A DNA stretch of 64,000 nucleotides from Chondrilla cf. caribensis (taxonomy: Eukaryota; Porifera; Demospongiae; Chondrillida; Chondrillidae): positions 786,133 through 850,132 of the forward strand of contig OZ026549.1 in assembly GCA_964020155.1 (NCBI GenBank). The letters run 5' to 3'. Below, piece after piece: positions 1-12,500 of the stretch. Each line of letters begins with the position of its first letter. Position 1 is the stretch's first letter. A program made the position numbers and the translations under genes. The notes under the pieces were generated by a model. It saw only the letters and a list, made by a program, of their open reading frames with translations. It ran no database searches and was not told the origin of the DNA.

Positions 1-101
1 AATGTACATGTACAGATTAGAGATAAGTACAACACATTAATAGTGCATGGGTATAATCCATACAATTATAGGATAACGTTGTCTAAACACTATTATCTTA
101 C

Positions 102-3100
102 TTGTGGTAGTCATATCTGATTGTGGAATATTAGATGAAGTCTCTGTTCCAAGGCTGGTCATATTTTCATTTTGCGTTATGCTTTCTGAGTCGACTACAC
201 CTGTCTGGGTTGTTGTTGGAGATATTGATTTCCCTGTTACCTCTGGTTGATGAAACCAATATTTTATAAATATTAAAATTGACATTAGCAATAAATGTTA
301 GCAAACAAAAATACCATTCAAATACTATTCTCAATACCTTCACTCTAACTCACTTGTACTCTCCACTCTTGAGTTGTGTACATAACTTGTTATATGTTCA
401 CTTCCTCTCCCACGTCCAGCTGAGTTGACAGCTTCCACTCTGATGATGTTGTAGGTCTGTCCTCTCTCTAGTCCTGTTAAGTTGTAGTAGTTGATGTTGT
501 TTGTAGTGTTGATCTCTTGTTGTGTTCCATCTTGTGTAGCGTATTTGATGATGTAATGTTGTATGTCTCCATTAGGTTCTCTAGGTGGTATCCAGTTTAG
601 TTCAATCCCATCATCAAACACTCTAGTTCTAGTGAGGTGTCTTGGAGGAGATGGAGCTGTGGAGGATGCGCATGTATGAGATGTTGTAGGCATTTATCCA
701 CTGATTAGTGATGTGTACACACTGCTTGTGTCACCAATTAACTGACCATTGCATCAACTCACCTTGTTCCATTATAGTAACCTCCATCACAGCTGGTGAC
801 TGACTTCTCTTTCTGTCTTGATTATTATTGTTCCCAAGTCCCCATGCTGTGATCCTGTACTTAGCACCAGGTACTAGTGAGGAGAATGTTCTTGATGATC
901 CCCTAAGATTATTCACATACTCTCCTACTACTGGTACTCCAAGGTCCAGTCTGTGATATCCAATGATAACCCTCTCAATACCAATTGTTATGTTACCAAT
1001 GTTCACAGTGATACTGGTACCAGTACTGGTTGGGTCAGTTATAGAGACATCGGGGAGGGTACCTAATATAATGATCAGAAATTATGTAATTAAATTGACT
1101 CAAATGTGAAGGTCATGTATAAAAGGCAGGATGGTACATGTATTTGAAGCGAAGTGAAACAAAATGGCTACCTGACCTCTAGATTGATATTATACGCTAC
1201 ACATAACATACGTATGTTACACAATACACGGAAGGGAAACAACACATATTAACTATTACCACTATAAATCTAACGAGTTTTCAGTAAGTTGCTTCAAGAT
1301 TTTCCCTGTCAAGGGAGTGAAATTGACACAGAATCTCTCTGCACTGAGTGCCTCACAACTCGTGTAGTATTCTGGACACCTTAGTGAGTATGCATATAAG
1401 CTACGATAGAGCTTTCATTTATTATTTTCCCTCTGAGATATTCCAAAATAGTTTTGCATACTTTCTCAGTATTATCAGATGATAGAACTATCTAAGAAAC
1501 CATACTTTACCCTCAATATGGAAGATAAATCAGAAAGAGACCAGCTAAAAGAGTATCTCTTATAGCGGGGAAATTTGGCAGATACACATTTTGGTGGATT
1601 TTGCCCAAAGAAGTTATTGGCGGTTTCTAATTTGGCAAATTTGCTCGAAAATATTCGGTCTTGGCCCTTTTTGCCGTTGTTTCAGGCACTGAGAAGTGCC
1701 AGGTAGCCCTAGCAGAACCATTCTGGTGGTGTACTTCCCTATCTTCGCTTTAAAAGAGCTATCATGGTTGTACTATTATATTGACATTACATAATGGGGA
1801 TTGGAACAAATTTTGACGATTTTGAATTTGGTGGATACAGCCAAACCACCAAATCAAAACCTCCACCAATATTTCCCGTTATAGGGTGTGAGTATTTTTG
1901 GATCAGTTCTATGTCTCCATGGAGCAGAGTTCCCCACCATTTCACTCTAAGAAATATCAAATCAGTTGACCATTGTGTTATGTATAATATTTTTATTTCC
2001 TTTATTTACTTGTTTAGAGTAAAGATAGTGCAGTTTTGAGCTAAATAAAGAAGGATTACTTACTAGAGAATGTCTCCATATTTCTCCAGCTTTTGAATTA
2101 CACGCCTATTAATTTCTCTCGAATGTGACTACACCCTTTTTATACTCGAACAAAACTTTGGATTTGCCGGTTGGCGTTCAACAAAGCAACCTCTACGTTT
2201 AAATTTTACATACACGTGTATATTATATAGTGGAAAGAGTAATTAACTACATTTTATTGAAAATATGTGGTGGAGTCCCCTTTCTCAGACATAAGAGCAG
2301 CACCGTGATTATGCAAGCACAATAAAAATGTTTCTGCAGTCCTAATTTTAATATAAAACTTCTTCTCACAAGTAGGCAACACTTCAATTAGTATTGTGGA
2401 CACTGCCTAGGTATTGACACACATGAAGTATACTATGTACAAGCAAGCTGATCATTTCTCTTACTCGGAGGGTGACAGTTGTGACAGCAATCAAAGTAAA
2501 AAGTGGGTATGAACACACTAATAGGATTGCATTGATTGAATGTATTTTGTACACTTGCTGTACATACATACACATACATACTCTACTCACGTTTAGATAA
2601 GCACATGATACACTACTCACCATTAGATAGAAACAGGTAGTGGTAGATACCAGCACAATTCCCTTCAAAATTCTCAAAATTGTTGAAAACTCCATCTCTT
2701 ATGACTACAGTAGCAGTAGATCCACTCATGATCTGATGAACATCTCCACTAGTGTCACCTGCTATAGGGCGTCCATGATATGTGAACCTAGCCCCTCCAC
2801 TGCTCACTCGACACTCAATCCTCCCATCTCCACTAGCATTGTTTGGTGGTTGTAGTTGTTGTTTGTCAGTGATGACACTCTCATTGAGTATCAGTCTCCC
2901 ATAACTGTGAACAACTTGACCACCTAAAGTACACAGTATGAAGTAGACCAGTGTGTCGCCATGGGTATGTACACACTGTACTAGTAATATGCACTTGCAA
3001 ACACTGACCATTAACCTTCAGTTGAAACTGTTGACTAGCTTCCCTTCCTTGAGCAGTGACATTACAGGTGTATTTCCCTCCATCACTTGTAGAGGTTATG

Positions 3101-3569
3101 TTGATGGCTATAATCTTGTTGTTGATCTTTCTCCCAGCATATCCTGTTTGTTGACACGGTCCATTTGGACATGTCCAGTGATAGTTAGCCTGTATTCCAT
3201 GTGGTATTCCACTGATTCTACAAACTAGAACAACAGTTGTTCCTAGTGGTAGAGTAGCTGTAGAGATGAAGGTTGAACTGACTGTGTAGCCATCAATCGC
3301 CACAATAGGAGTAGAAAGAGACTGAGCTCCTGGATATCATAGGGATAATAGAAGAGAAGGCAATGTCACACATCCACTCCCAATACCTCTGGTGGACATG
3401 CATACTGATAAATTTACATCAGATTCTACAGTTCTTATTTTATATATTTCAAAATGAGATGTATTCTTTAGATATTCACTTTGTTGGTATTACCTGCCTC
3501 CACCACCACCCAGCTGAGTATCCCCAGCCCCATCACCACAGTCCACAGTATTGATGTCTGTTTGACCAT
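102..3569 (-). CDS. Gene A: Ig/FN3 transmembrane receptor, 3' end outside window
   Basis: Member A of the array. Exons read on the minus strand: leader 3569-3494, Ig-like 1 3329-3009, Ig-like 2 2923-2621, FN3-a 1062-763, FN3-b 656-354, stalk 242-102. The TM/tail exon lies beyond the left edge. The leader begins MVKQTSILW and continues with a hydrophobic stretch, so it is a signal peptide. Ig-like 1 has the B-strand Cys, a Trp-Thr-Cys-Pro-x-Gly-Pro-Cys motif and a GGKYTC F-strand motif. FN3-b has the typical LNWIPP, YNLTGL and VEAVNSAG signatures. The stalk is Ser/Thr-rich with possible N-glycosylation sites. Splice borders are GT/AG and exons join in phase 1. The intron between FN3-a and Ig-like 2 is unusually long (about 1.6 kb) and carries a TIR element. 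Ligand unknown; role as cell-surface recognition receptor is inferred. Confidence 0.8.
1565..1879. mobile_element. Short TIR element (MITE-like) in gene A intron
   Basis: The ends are imperfect inverted repeats: GCGGGGAAATTTGG on the left and, reverse-complemented from the right, ACGGGAAATATTGG, each next to TA. The inside is AT-rich with no credible ORF. It lies in the long intron between FN3-a and Ig-like 2. The family assignment is open. Confidence 0.45.
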
Positions 3570-3683
3570 ATCCTCTCCACTGTAGTCTGAACACACTACA
3601 AACCTACTAAGTTGATCTCTACACTCTCTACTGATAGTCTACACTCACTGAGACTAGAATGAGCAGTTCCACACTGGGACCAC

Positions 3684-3691
3684 TTTAAATA
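3684..3691 (-). promoter_or_regulatory. TATA-like box of gene A
   Basis: TATTTAAA on the minus strand, about 115 bases upstream of the leader ATG. The same box in the same context (CTATTTAA followed by GGTGG or GTGG) precedes the leader-1 exon of genes A-H. In genes A, B and C the sequence beyond it reads differently from that of D-H and lacks the CACGTG box, so there are two promoter classes. Confidence 0.6.
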
Positions 3692-4631
3692 GCGCACACA
3701 CCAGCGGTCGCTTATATACTTGTTGACGGTTCACCTTCGAATCAATGGTTTCCTATCTACTCTTTATCAATATTGTTGCCATGGTGATGATATTCCGCTA
3801 TCATGTTGGTTGCATGCACTCAGGTGTGCAGTACATTGCCTTATAAGCCAATGAGAACAGTGTACGTATGTTAGATACACTGAATTTGTACAGTTGGTGG
3901 TGTTTTGGTCTTTCCCATTCATCTGTAGCAGGAGGACATTTTCACTTCTCTCAGCTTCAATTTGTGGTTCAACTGTGTATAGTCTTCATTGTAGTCTGAT
4001 AAACATTTCCTTATAAGTCTCTGTAGTGCTACATTGTGTCACCAAACAGGAAGTACCTGGTTCAACTGACATTCTCCAGGTGTCTACTATGTGGATCAGT
4101 ACATATTTTTATGCAAACCATTCTCATATGCATGTATATACACAAATGCATATATCCAAAAGATATGTGTACGTATGTCTAGGACACTACACCGCATCAC
4201 TACAGCTGATGTGGTGTTATATATATCTTAGCACTGATTATCACTGATGTGCTGTGTTTATTATTGTTTCTGTGGATGAAATGTGAATGGATGGTCTTTG
4301 AGGTAATGACATATGACTTTGCCCATAGATCTTTCTGAAGTTCTCAGATTGAATTTTTACCAATTTTGTTCACCTTTCTCATCCAGTAGGAAAGTACTGT
4401 GTTTAACAGGCTTACTGTGTCTTAATTCCACATGTGCATATAGACTTCTAACTATTTGTGATTCATATTTGCATGGCACAGAAATACTGTGCTATACAGT
4501 ACGATATCAACATTCTTGTATTGTGTGCTCAAATTGACTCCACTCCGTATTACTGATATGAATACCAGAGATGTGTATATTATTACAGAATTTATGTATG
4601 ATAATACTATAATTGATAATATTAATGTGCA

Positions 4632-4632
<1 letters not shown>
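3692..4632. other. Spacer between gene A promoter and gene B 3' end
   Basis: No gene seen. The part from about 3700 to 4100 is closely repeated at about 8490-8900 and 13835-14230, at the same place relative to genes B and C. It is therefore a duplicated promoter-proximal segment. A TTTATT (minus AATAAA) at 4258-4263 could be a poly(A) signal for gene B. Confidence 0.5.
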
Positions 4633-4674
<42 letters not shown>

Positions 4675-4676
4675 CA

Positions 4677-4738
<62 letters not shown>
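4633..4738. repeat. (CA)n microsatellite after gene B stop
   Basis: About 106 bases of CA with a few CG interruptions, starting only a few bases after the tail-1 stop codon, so it lies in the 3' UTR (as TG on the transcript). Long reading frames in it (HTHTHT, CVCVCV) are artefacts. Confidence 0.95.
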
Positions 4739-4740
<2 letters not shown>

Positions 4741-4743
4741 GTG

Positions 4744-7700
4744 TCACTCTTCATCTTTCTTCTTGTTCTTCTTCTGTGTCTTGTCCACTTCAGCATAGAG
4801 TCCTTCCACAGTAGCTGAAGGTGTTGGTTGAGTAGTGTTCCCCTCTCCATCTTGTTGTTGTGGAGTAGAGTCACTATCAGCTGAAGGCTCATAACCCAGC
4901 CCAGTATCAGGTGGTGGAGAGGATTGTTTCTGCTCTATCAACTGTGGACTCCGAGCCTTTGCTTTCTTATCTTTCTTTCCTTTCTTCTTTGGTTTGTTGA
5001 CCTCGGCATAAAGCATCTCTCTTTGAGGGTCTACAGGGTGTTCTTTCTCTTCAATCCTCTTCTCTTTCCCTTTCTTCTTCTTCGGTTTATCCACCTCAGC
5101 ATAGAGTAGCTCGGGATCCTGAACGTCTTGTTTCTTCATTTTGTTGTCATCTGTCTTGTTCTCCTTCATATGCTTATCATGCCTTGTATCAGTAGTGTCT
5201 TTATTCTCTTTCTGGCCTGATGGCTTAGCTTGTTGAGGTTGTAGTTTGACATCCACATCATCATATTGTCCTCCAGTATTGTAGTTGTCTTGTTGATGTT
5301 CTCCTGTTGGTAGAGTGTTGCTGAGTGTGTCTTGTTCCCCAACCTGTAGTGTGCTGTAGAGTACCAGTTGATTGTGGAGTGTTGTTCTGTTCCTCTTTCC
5401 TCTTCTTGTCCTCACAATTGCAATAGTACAAATGATGATTACTAGTACAGAGACCAGTAGTAGTGTGATCCCTCCAGCAGCTGCTCCGATGATGGGAGTG
5501 AGAGCATCTAATATGTAATTACGTATTACATAATAGTACGTACATGTTAAGAATTTCATAGCATACTGACTATTACGTCTATTAAGACTTATACTGGTAC
5601 TAACATACTGGCAAGACCATGCATTCATCTATTGTTACACTAAATAAAATGTTTAACTAAATTGTGTCAAGTTTCATTTAGTCCCTGAATCTACCTCACT
5701 CCATGACATAAAGATGTGCATGACAATAGGATTGAATTGTGCAATGTATGCACATGTTTAGAGTTAGGATGCAGATTCTTATATTATGTGATCACATTAG
5801 TGATAGCACTATGCATGTTAGGACACAGAGCAAAAAAAATGAAACTGTTGTCATAAAAAGGCAGTAATTACACCTGTAGCTAGACTTATAAAAAATGTCA
5901 GTAAAGATAGCTGTTTACTTGAAGTAGGCTCCGTTATGACTGAACTGGAATTCAAAGATGGTGAACCTACATGGATATGGTATAAAAAGCCCTTTAAAAT
6001 CAAGATACATGTATATATTACAGGCAGGGGACAAGTATAGCACATTAAGAATGCTTAAGTTACTCCATACACTCAGGATTGTTATCTCAACTCTTTTATC
6101 TTACTTGTGGTTACCATAGTGGTATCTGATTTTGGAATATTAGATGAAGGCTCTGTTTCAGGGCTTGTCATGTTTCCATTTTGTGTTGTAGGTTCTGATT
6201 CAACCGTATTTGGCTGGGTTTTCATTGGAGATACTGATGTCCCTGTTGTCTCTAGTCAATGAAACCAATATTTCATTAGTTGTACATTTAATTTTCAATG
6301 ATAAATTACATTCAAATGCTTTTCTTAATACCTACAACTCCAACTCACTTGTACTCTCCACTGTTGGGTTGTGTACATAATTTGTTATAATTTGACTTCT
6401 TTCCCCACCTCCAGCTGAGTTGACAGCTACCACTGTGATAAAGCGGTAGGTCTGTCCTCTCTCTAGTCCTGTTAAGTTGTAGTAGTTGATGTTGTTTGTA
6501 GTGTTGATCTTTTGTTGTGTTCCATCTTGTGTAGTGTATGTGATGATGTAATGTTGTATGTCTCCATTAGGTTCTCTAGGTGGTATCCAGTTTAGTTCAA
6601 TCCCATCATCAAACACTCTAGTTGTAGTGAGGTGTCTTGGAGGAGATGGGCCTATGTAGAATCAGATAGCACTTGAGGTACAATAGTACATGACGTGGGT
6701 TTGGTGGATTATTTATCCAAGGCCTGGCTAAGGGGTAGTTAGTTTGAGTGAATCACCGTAGCAACTAACCACGAGCCACAAGGCTTTTTGTGGTTAGTGG
6801 GACTTGCGTCCACTTTGACATTACATGACGTGTGTATTCCTGTATATCAACTCACTTTGTTCCATTGTAGTAAATTCCCTCACAGCTGGTGACTGACTCC
6901 TTCTTCTATCACCACCTCCACCAAGTCCCCATGCTGTGATCCTGTACTTAGCACCAGGTACTAGTGAGGAGAATGTTCTTGATTTTCCCTTACCATTATT
7001 CCCATACTCTCCTACTACTGGTACTCCAAGGCAAAGTCTGTGATATCCAATGATAACCCTCTCAATACCACTAGGTATGGGACCAATGTTCACAGTGATA
7101 CTGGTATCAGTACTGGTTGTATCAGTTATAGAGACATTAGGGAGGGTACCTATGAATTGTGTAGACAGACGATATAATAAGTTGAGTAATGTGTACGTGT
7201 GTGTATATATACAGTCAGTGTGATTTGCAAATGATGTGTTGAATAATAGTGGCAAAGTAATTCAGTTTTTATGAGTGGGCACAGTCTCAATATTGTAGGT
7301 GTCTTCATTCATGATATTAAAATGTTGAATAGATATGCTCTTATCTGTTGAAATTTCCTGTGCATATGACATTGTACATGCATGATACGCTACTCACCAT
7401 CAAATAAAAATAGGTAGTGGTAGATACCAGCACAATTCTCTTCAAAATTCTCAAAATTGTTGAAAGCTCTATCTTTTATGACTACAGTAGCAGTAGATCC
7501 ACTTCTGATCTGATGAACATCTCCACTAGTGTCATTTGTTACAGTGCGTCCATGATATGAGAACCTAGCCTCTCCACTGCTCACTCTACACTCAATTCTC
7601 CCATCTCCACTATCATTGTTTGGTGGTTGTAGTTGTTGTTTGTCAGTGATGACTCTCTCATGGAGTATCAGTCTCCCATAACTGTGAACAACTTGCCCAC

Positions 7701-8361
7701 CTAAAGTACACAGTATGAAGTTGACCAGTGTATCACCATGGGTATGTACACACTGTACTATAGTAATATGCACTTGCAAACACTGACCATTAACATTCAG
7801 TTGAAACTGTTGACTATCTTCCCTTCCTTCAGCAGTGACAATGCAGGTGTATGTCCCTCCATCACTTGTAGAGGTTATGTTGATGGCTATAATATTGTTG
7901 ATGATCTTTCTCCCAGCATATCCTGTTTGTTGACACGGTCCATTTGGACATGTCCAGTGATAGTTAGTCTGTAGTCCATGTGGTATTCCACTGTGTCTAC
8001 AAGCTAGAATAACAGTTGTTCCTAATGGTAGAGTAGCTGGAGAGATAAGGGTTGAACTGACTGTGTATCCATCAATTACCACACCAGGAGTATTTGAAAC
8101 TGTGGAGGGAGAGAAGGTGCACATATTAGTGGGTGTATTGAGCTCTGGATTACATAGGGATAATAGAAGAGAAGGCAGAGTCACACATCCACTCCCAATA
8201 CCTCTGGTGGATTATACTACGGATTTAACATCAGATTCTACAGTTTATATTTCAAAATGAGATGTGTTCTTAGATATTCATATACCTGCCACCACCACCA
8301 TCCAGCTGAGTACCCCCACCCCCATCACCACAGTCCACAGTATTGATGTCTGTTTGACCAT
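4744..8361 (-). CDS. Gene B: Ig/FN3 receptor with tail type 1
   Basis: Complete-looking gene. Exons: leader 8361-8286, Ig-like 1 8099-7788, Ig-like 2 7700-7398, FN3-a 7149-6856, FN3-b 6651-6349, stalk 6251-6105, possible second stalk 5966-5874 (93 bases, in frame, less certain), TM/tail 5507-4744. The signal peptide is of the MVKQTS class. Ig-like 1 has Cys...WTCPNGPC...GGTYTC. The TM helix is the Ala/Gly-Ile-Leu-Val run beginning GAAAGGITLLLVSVL, followed by a basic RTRRGKRNR stop-transfer. The cytoplasmic tail is Lys/Glu/Gln-rich with VLYSTL and three LYAEV motifs, which resemble ITIM-like or other SH2-docking YxxL/V sites. Signalling through SH2 proteins is inferred from these motifs. A (CA)n tract follows the stop. 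Confidence 0.85.
6720..6815. repeat. Short inverted repeat in gene B intron
   Basis: In the intron between the FN3 exons, CTAACCAC and GTGGTTAG face each other about 17 bases apart and can form a hairpin. The flanks have no coding sign. It may be a piece of a small transposon or of a tRNA-derived element; neither can be shown here. Confidence 0.35.
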
Positions 8362-8476
8362 ATCCTCTCCACTGTAGTCTGAACACACTACAAACCTACT
8401 AAGTTGATCTCTACACTCTCTACTGATAGTCTACACTCACTGAGACTAGAATGAGCTGCTCCACACTGGGACCACC

Positions 8477-8483
8477 TTAAATA
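8477..8483 (-). promoter_or_regulatory. TATA-like box of gene B
   Basis: TATTTAA on the minus strand about 116 bases upstream of the leader ATG, in the same context as in genes A and C, including the GCGCACACACCAG segment on the far side. Confidence 0.55.
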
Positions 8484-9462
8484 GCGCACACACCAGAGGT
8501 CGCTTATATACTTGTTGACAGTTCACTTCCGAATCCATGGTTTCCTATCTACTCTTTATCAATATTGTTGCCATGGTGATGATATATATTCTGCTATCAT
8601 GTTGGTTGCATGCACTCAGGTGTGCCGTACATTACCTTATACACCAATGAGAACAGTGTGTACGTATGTTAGATACACTGAATTTGTACAGTCGGTGGTG
8701 TTTTGTTCATTCCCATTCATCTGTAGCAGGAGGACATTTTCACTTCACTCAACTTCAATTTGTGGTTCAACTGTGTATAGTCTTCATTGTAGTCTGATAA
8801 ACATTTCCTTATAAGTCGTTGTAGTGTTGCATTGTGTCACCAAACAGGAAGTACCTGGTTCAAATGACATTCTCCAGGTGTCTAGCTTGTGGGCTAGTAC
8901 ATAATACTCATCCTTATACAAACCATTCTTATATCATGCATCTACGTAAGTACACAGATACATATATTCAAAGAGATATGTGTACGTATGTCTAAGACAT
9001 TACACCACATCGCCAATGTGGTGTAAAACTTATAGTTATAACCTATTAGCACTCAAGTACTGTATATTTTATTATTGTATAAATATTATATGAATTGAAT
9101 GGGTAATCTTCAAGGTATTAACATTTGACTGTGCCCGTGGATCATTCGATGTTATTAGATTGTATTTTAATAATTTTGTTTAACTCTCTCATCTAGTAGG
9201 AAAGTGCTGTATTGAACATTGTCAAGTTTAGTCTAATAGGCACTTGTATTATACTTCACTGTATATTTGTGATTCATGTTTGTGTAACACAAAATTGCTG
9301 TGCTATAATAATCAATGTTGATCAATGTGCTCAAATTGACTTATAAAATTACTGAATCAGATATGAATATTAGTGATGTGCTTGTAATTACAGAATTTAG
9401 GTATACTGTATATAATATTATCAATTGAAAATATTAATGACACACACATGCAAGCACTCACG

Positions 9463-9465
<3 letters not shown>
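8484..9465. other. Spacer between gene B promoter and gene C 3' end
   Basis: No gene seen. It is a paralogous copy of the spacers at 3.7 kb and 13.8 kb. A TTTATT at 9068-9073 may be the gene C poly(A) signal. Confidence 0.45.

Positions 9466-9538
<73 letters not shown>
9466..9538. repeat. (CA)n microsatellite after gene C stop
   Basis: Pure CA tract directly behind the tail-1 stop codon of gene C, at the same position as in genes B, D, E, F and H. Confidence 0.95.
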
Positions 9539-9540
<2 letters not shown>

Positions 9541-9543
9541 ATG

Positions 9544-12500
9544 TCACTCTTCATCTTTCTTCTTGTTCTTCTTCTGTGTCTTGTCCACTTCAGCATAAAG
9601 TCCTTCCACAGTAGCTGAAGGTGTTGGTTGAGTAGTGTTCTCCTCTCCATCTTGTTGTTGTGGAGTAGAGTCACTATCAGCTGAAGGCTCATAACCCAGT
9701 CCAGTATCAGGTGGTGGAGAGGGTTGTTTCTGCTCTATCAACTGTGGAGCCTTTGCTTTCTTATCTTTCTTTCCTTTCTTCTTTGGTTTGTTGACCTCAG
9801 CATAAAGCATCTCTCCCTGAGGGTCTACTGGGTGTTCTTTCTCTTCAATCCTCTTCTCTTTCCCTTTCTTCTTCTTCGGTTTATCCACCTCAGCATAGAG
9901 TAGCTCAGGATCCTGAACATCTTGTTTCTTCATTTTGTTGTCATCTGTCTTGTTCTCCTTCCTTTGCTCATCATGCCTTGTATCAGTAGTGTCCTTGTTC
10001 TCTTCACACCCCGATGGTATAGATGGTTGAGGTTGTAGTTTGACATCCACATCATCATAGAGTCCTCCAGTATTGTAGTTGTCTTGTTGATGTTCTCCTG
10101 TTGGTAGAGTATATTCGTGTACATCTCGTTCCCCAGCCTGTAGTGTGCTGTAGAGTACCGGTTGATCGTGGAGTGTTGTTCTGTTCCTCTTTCCTCTTCT
10201 TGTCCTCACAATTGCAATAGTACAAATGATGATTCCTAGTACAGAGACCAGTAGTAGTGTGATCCCTCCAGCAGCTGCTCCGATGTATGTGACCAAGTTG
10301 TTTTCACCTAACATTAATATGTACATACATTGAATATATGAATACCTATGTACCTTCAAGTTAACTATGGCACATTTGAATGGGAGTTGCACCAATAGTG
10401 TCATCAACTTTATGCTTTCTGGTATGCACACATACATGCTTTACTTACATACACATCTCACTTTTTTCCTCTATTTCACTATCATTGGAGGGTATATTTT
10501 CGGCAGTCATTGTTTCCATTGGTGAAGCTGTCAGTGTTAAAGCTGTCATTGGTGATGGCTTTAATGCCTCTGACCCTATAGGTTGCAAATGTAGCAAATT
10601 TTACTGTTAAAATGGCTTTATTATGATTGGTATAATTATATTAATGTATTATCAGATTCTAACATTATTTAGTACTATTGACTCGTATGCTACAGGTGAA
10701 TTATCAATGTAAATTCACCGTAATGCCTATTGTCCAACCATGTCAGTACAAGCACTCCCATACTTGAACCTTGTGTGCACTATTGCTGTATTCAGCTATG
10801 ACCCATGCAGCATATACGAACCTCCATTACTGTTATCCCTGGTGACACTTGGTATAATTGTACTTGGTTGTATACTTGGCTGTACTGTTGTGTGCTTAAA
10901 TGTATCTTTATACATCACTGCATGGATTTGAGCAGTATAGGCATACATTATTACATAATATTTGTACTACATATAACTATTACAGTACATTGTAAAGTTA
11001 TGAAGGTTATTTGCATTCAATGTTATACATGCATACCATGAAGCACATGAGTGATAATATCGGTACCTTATCATTTAGCTGAAGATTCCTGATGCCTCAA
11101 AATAAGGCTGTTCCAGCTGCCAATTACATCACTACCCTCAAAAATGTTACGGACAGGTGAAGAGGAGTTGCATGACGTATATTATATATAAGTGTCGGTA
11201 CTCTTTTTAGACATGTGCAGGCACTATTTGTAATGGTTTTGCCTTGGTATTGAATGGTCATAAACATCATTTCAAATAGTTGGGGCTGCCTACAGTAGCC
11301 CCTATGTACGTATAATATGTGTTCTTATGCGTAACCATAACAATGAATCTATATTTATATTGGGTGAGAAAAGTTTGCCGATTTTAAAATACGAACAATT
11401 AGACATTAGCCTAGAATTTGAGTGCAACGGCTCCGATGAATGTAATAACTTCAGTGAAGGTTCTTATAAACCTATAAAGTAATTCCAGTTCGGGGACAGC
11501 TGCCCCATGAGGTTTTGACTCGAATTACTTATTTGAGTCTGTACATCCAACTTCCATTTCATAATAATCTTTGAAATGCATCGAATGAGTATTTTGCCAT
11601 TATCTATTTACTCATGTACTTTTTTGCCACTCAACAATGTATACATATTGACATTATAAAATAATGATGTACACACATAACCCCTATAATTATTACCTTT
11701 TCCACCGGTAGTGTTCACAATGGCTTTCTCTGTGGAAATGCTTTTCCCGTCAACAAACCACACTGTAACTGTAGATATCTGTCCTTCTACAAAACATGAT
11801 CTATTCCTTGTCACTATTCTATCACTACTAGCATTAACACTCTTATACTCCACTTCAATGGGACCAATTCCTCTGAATTGACAGTCGTATCTTAAGATGA
11901 ACCTTCCACTGTTGTAACCTTCTGGTGTGTTCAGTTGTAACTGAAGTTGTTGTTCATCAGATGTACTCCTCAGTGAGATTTGTGGTGTTGGCAGAGTGGC
12001 TGTGGAATAACAAAATTCAGTTTTTTAATACTATGAAACTGTAATTGAATACAAGACTAATCATATTTTTTACAATTTCCCAATGTCATCAGTTTTGTAT
12101 TTTAGAATCTGATTGAAATCTAAATCTGACTACCTACCTCAACCAATAAGTTACAATGGCTAATCGGACTTTAAACACCATAAAAATGGCAGATTCTCTG
12201 TTTGATAAGATCGATGTACATTCTGTCTGCATAATGGCCATACACACATTTAATCCTTATCACTCATTTAAATACCTTCAAATACATTTACTGATCAAAT
12301 AATAGTATACTGAATTGGTACTCACCATTGTTGAAGTAAATGTAAAATGGCCATATTACACTCCCACCATTAGTGCACTGATATCGTCCGTTTATATTCA
12401 ATTTAGAAGTTTTTATTGTTGTACTTTGACCTTGTCTGGTACCATTTATGGTAGTACCGTCCTCAAACCTGAACCTTCCATTACTACCACTACCACCAGT

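Noticed and set aside
4489..4892. Long reading frames through (CA)n/(TG)n tracts (HTHTHT and CVCVCV proteins), also at 9.4, 14.8, 26.0, 34.2, 39.1, 46.4, 47.4, 51.4, 54.8, 62.2 and 63.0 kb
   Set aside because: Dinucleotide repeats are open in all frames by chance; no domain, no splice context.
10740..10931. Hydrophobic plus-strand frame conserved near 16.4 and 27.5 kb
   Set aside because: Similarity follows from duplication of the intron in genes C, D and F; the frame is broken in the copies.
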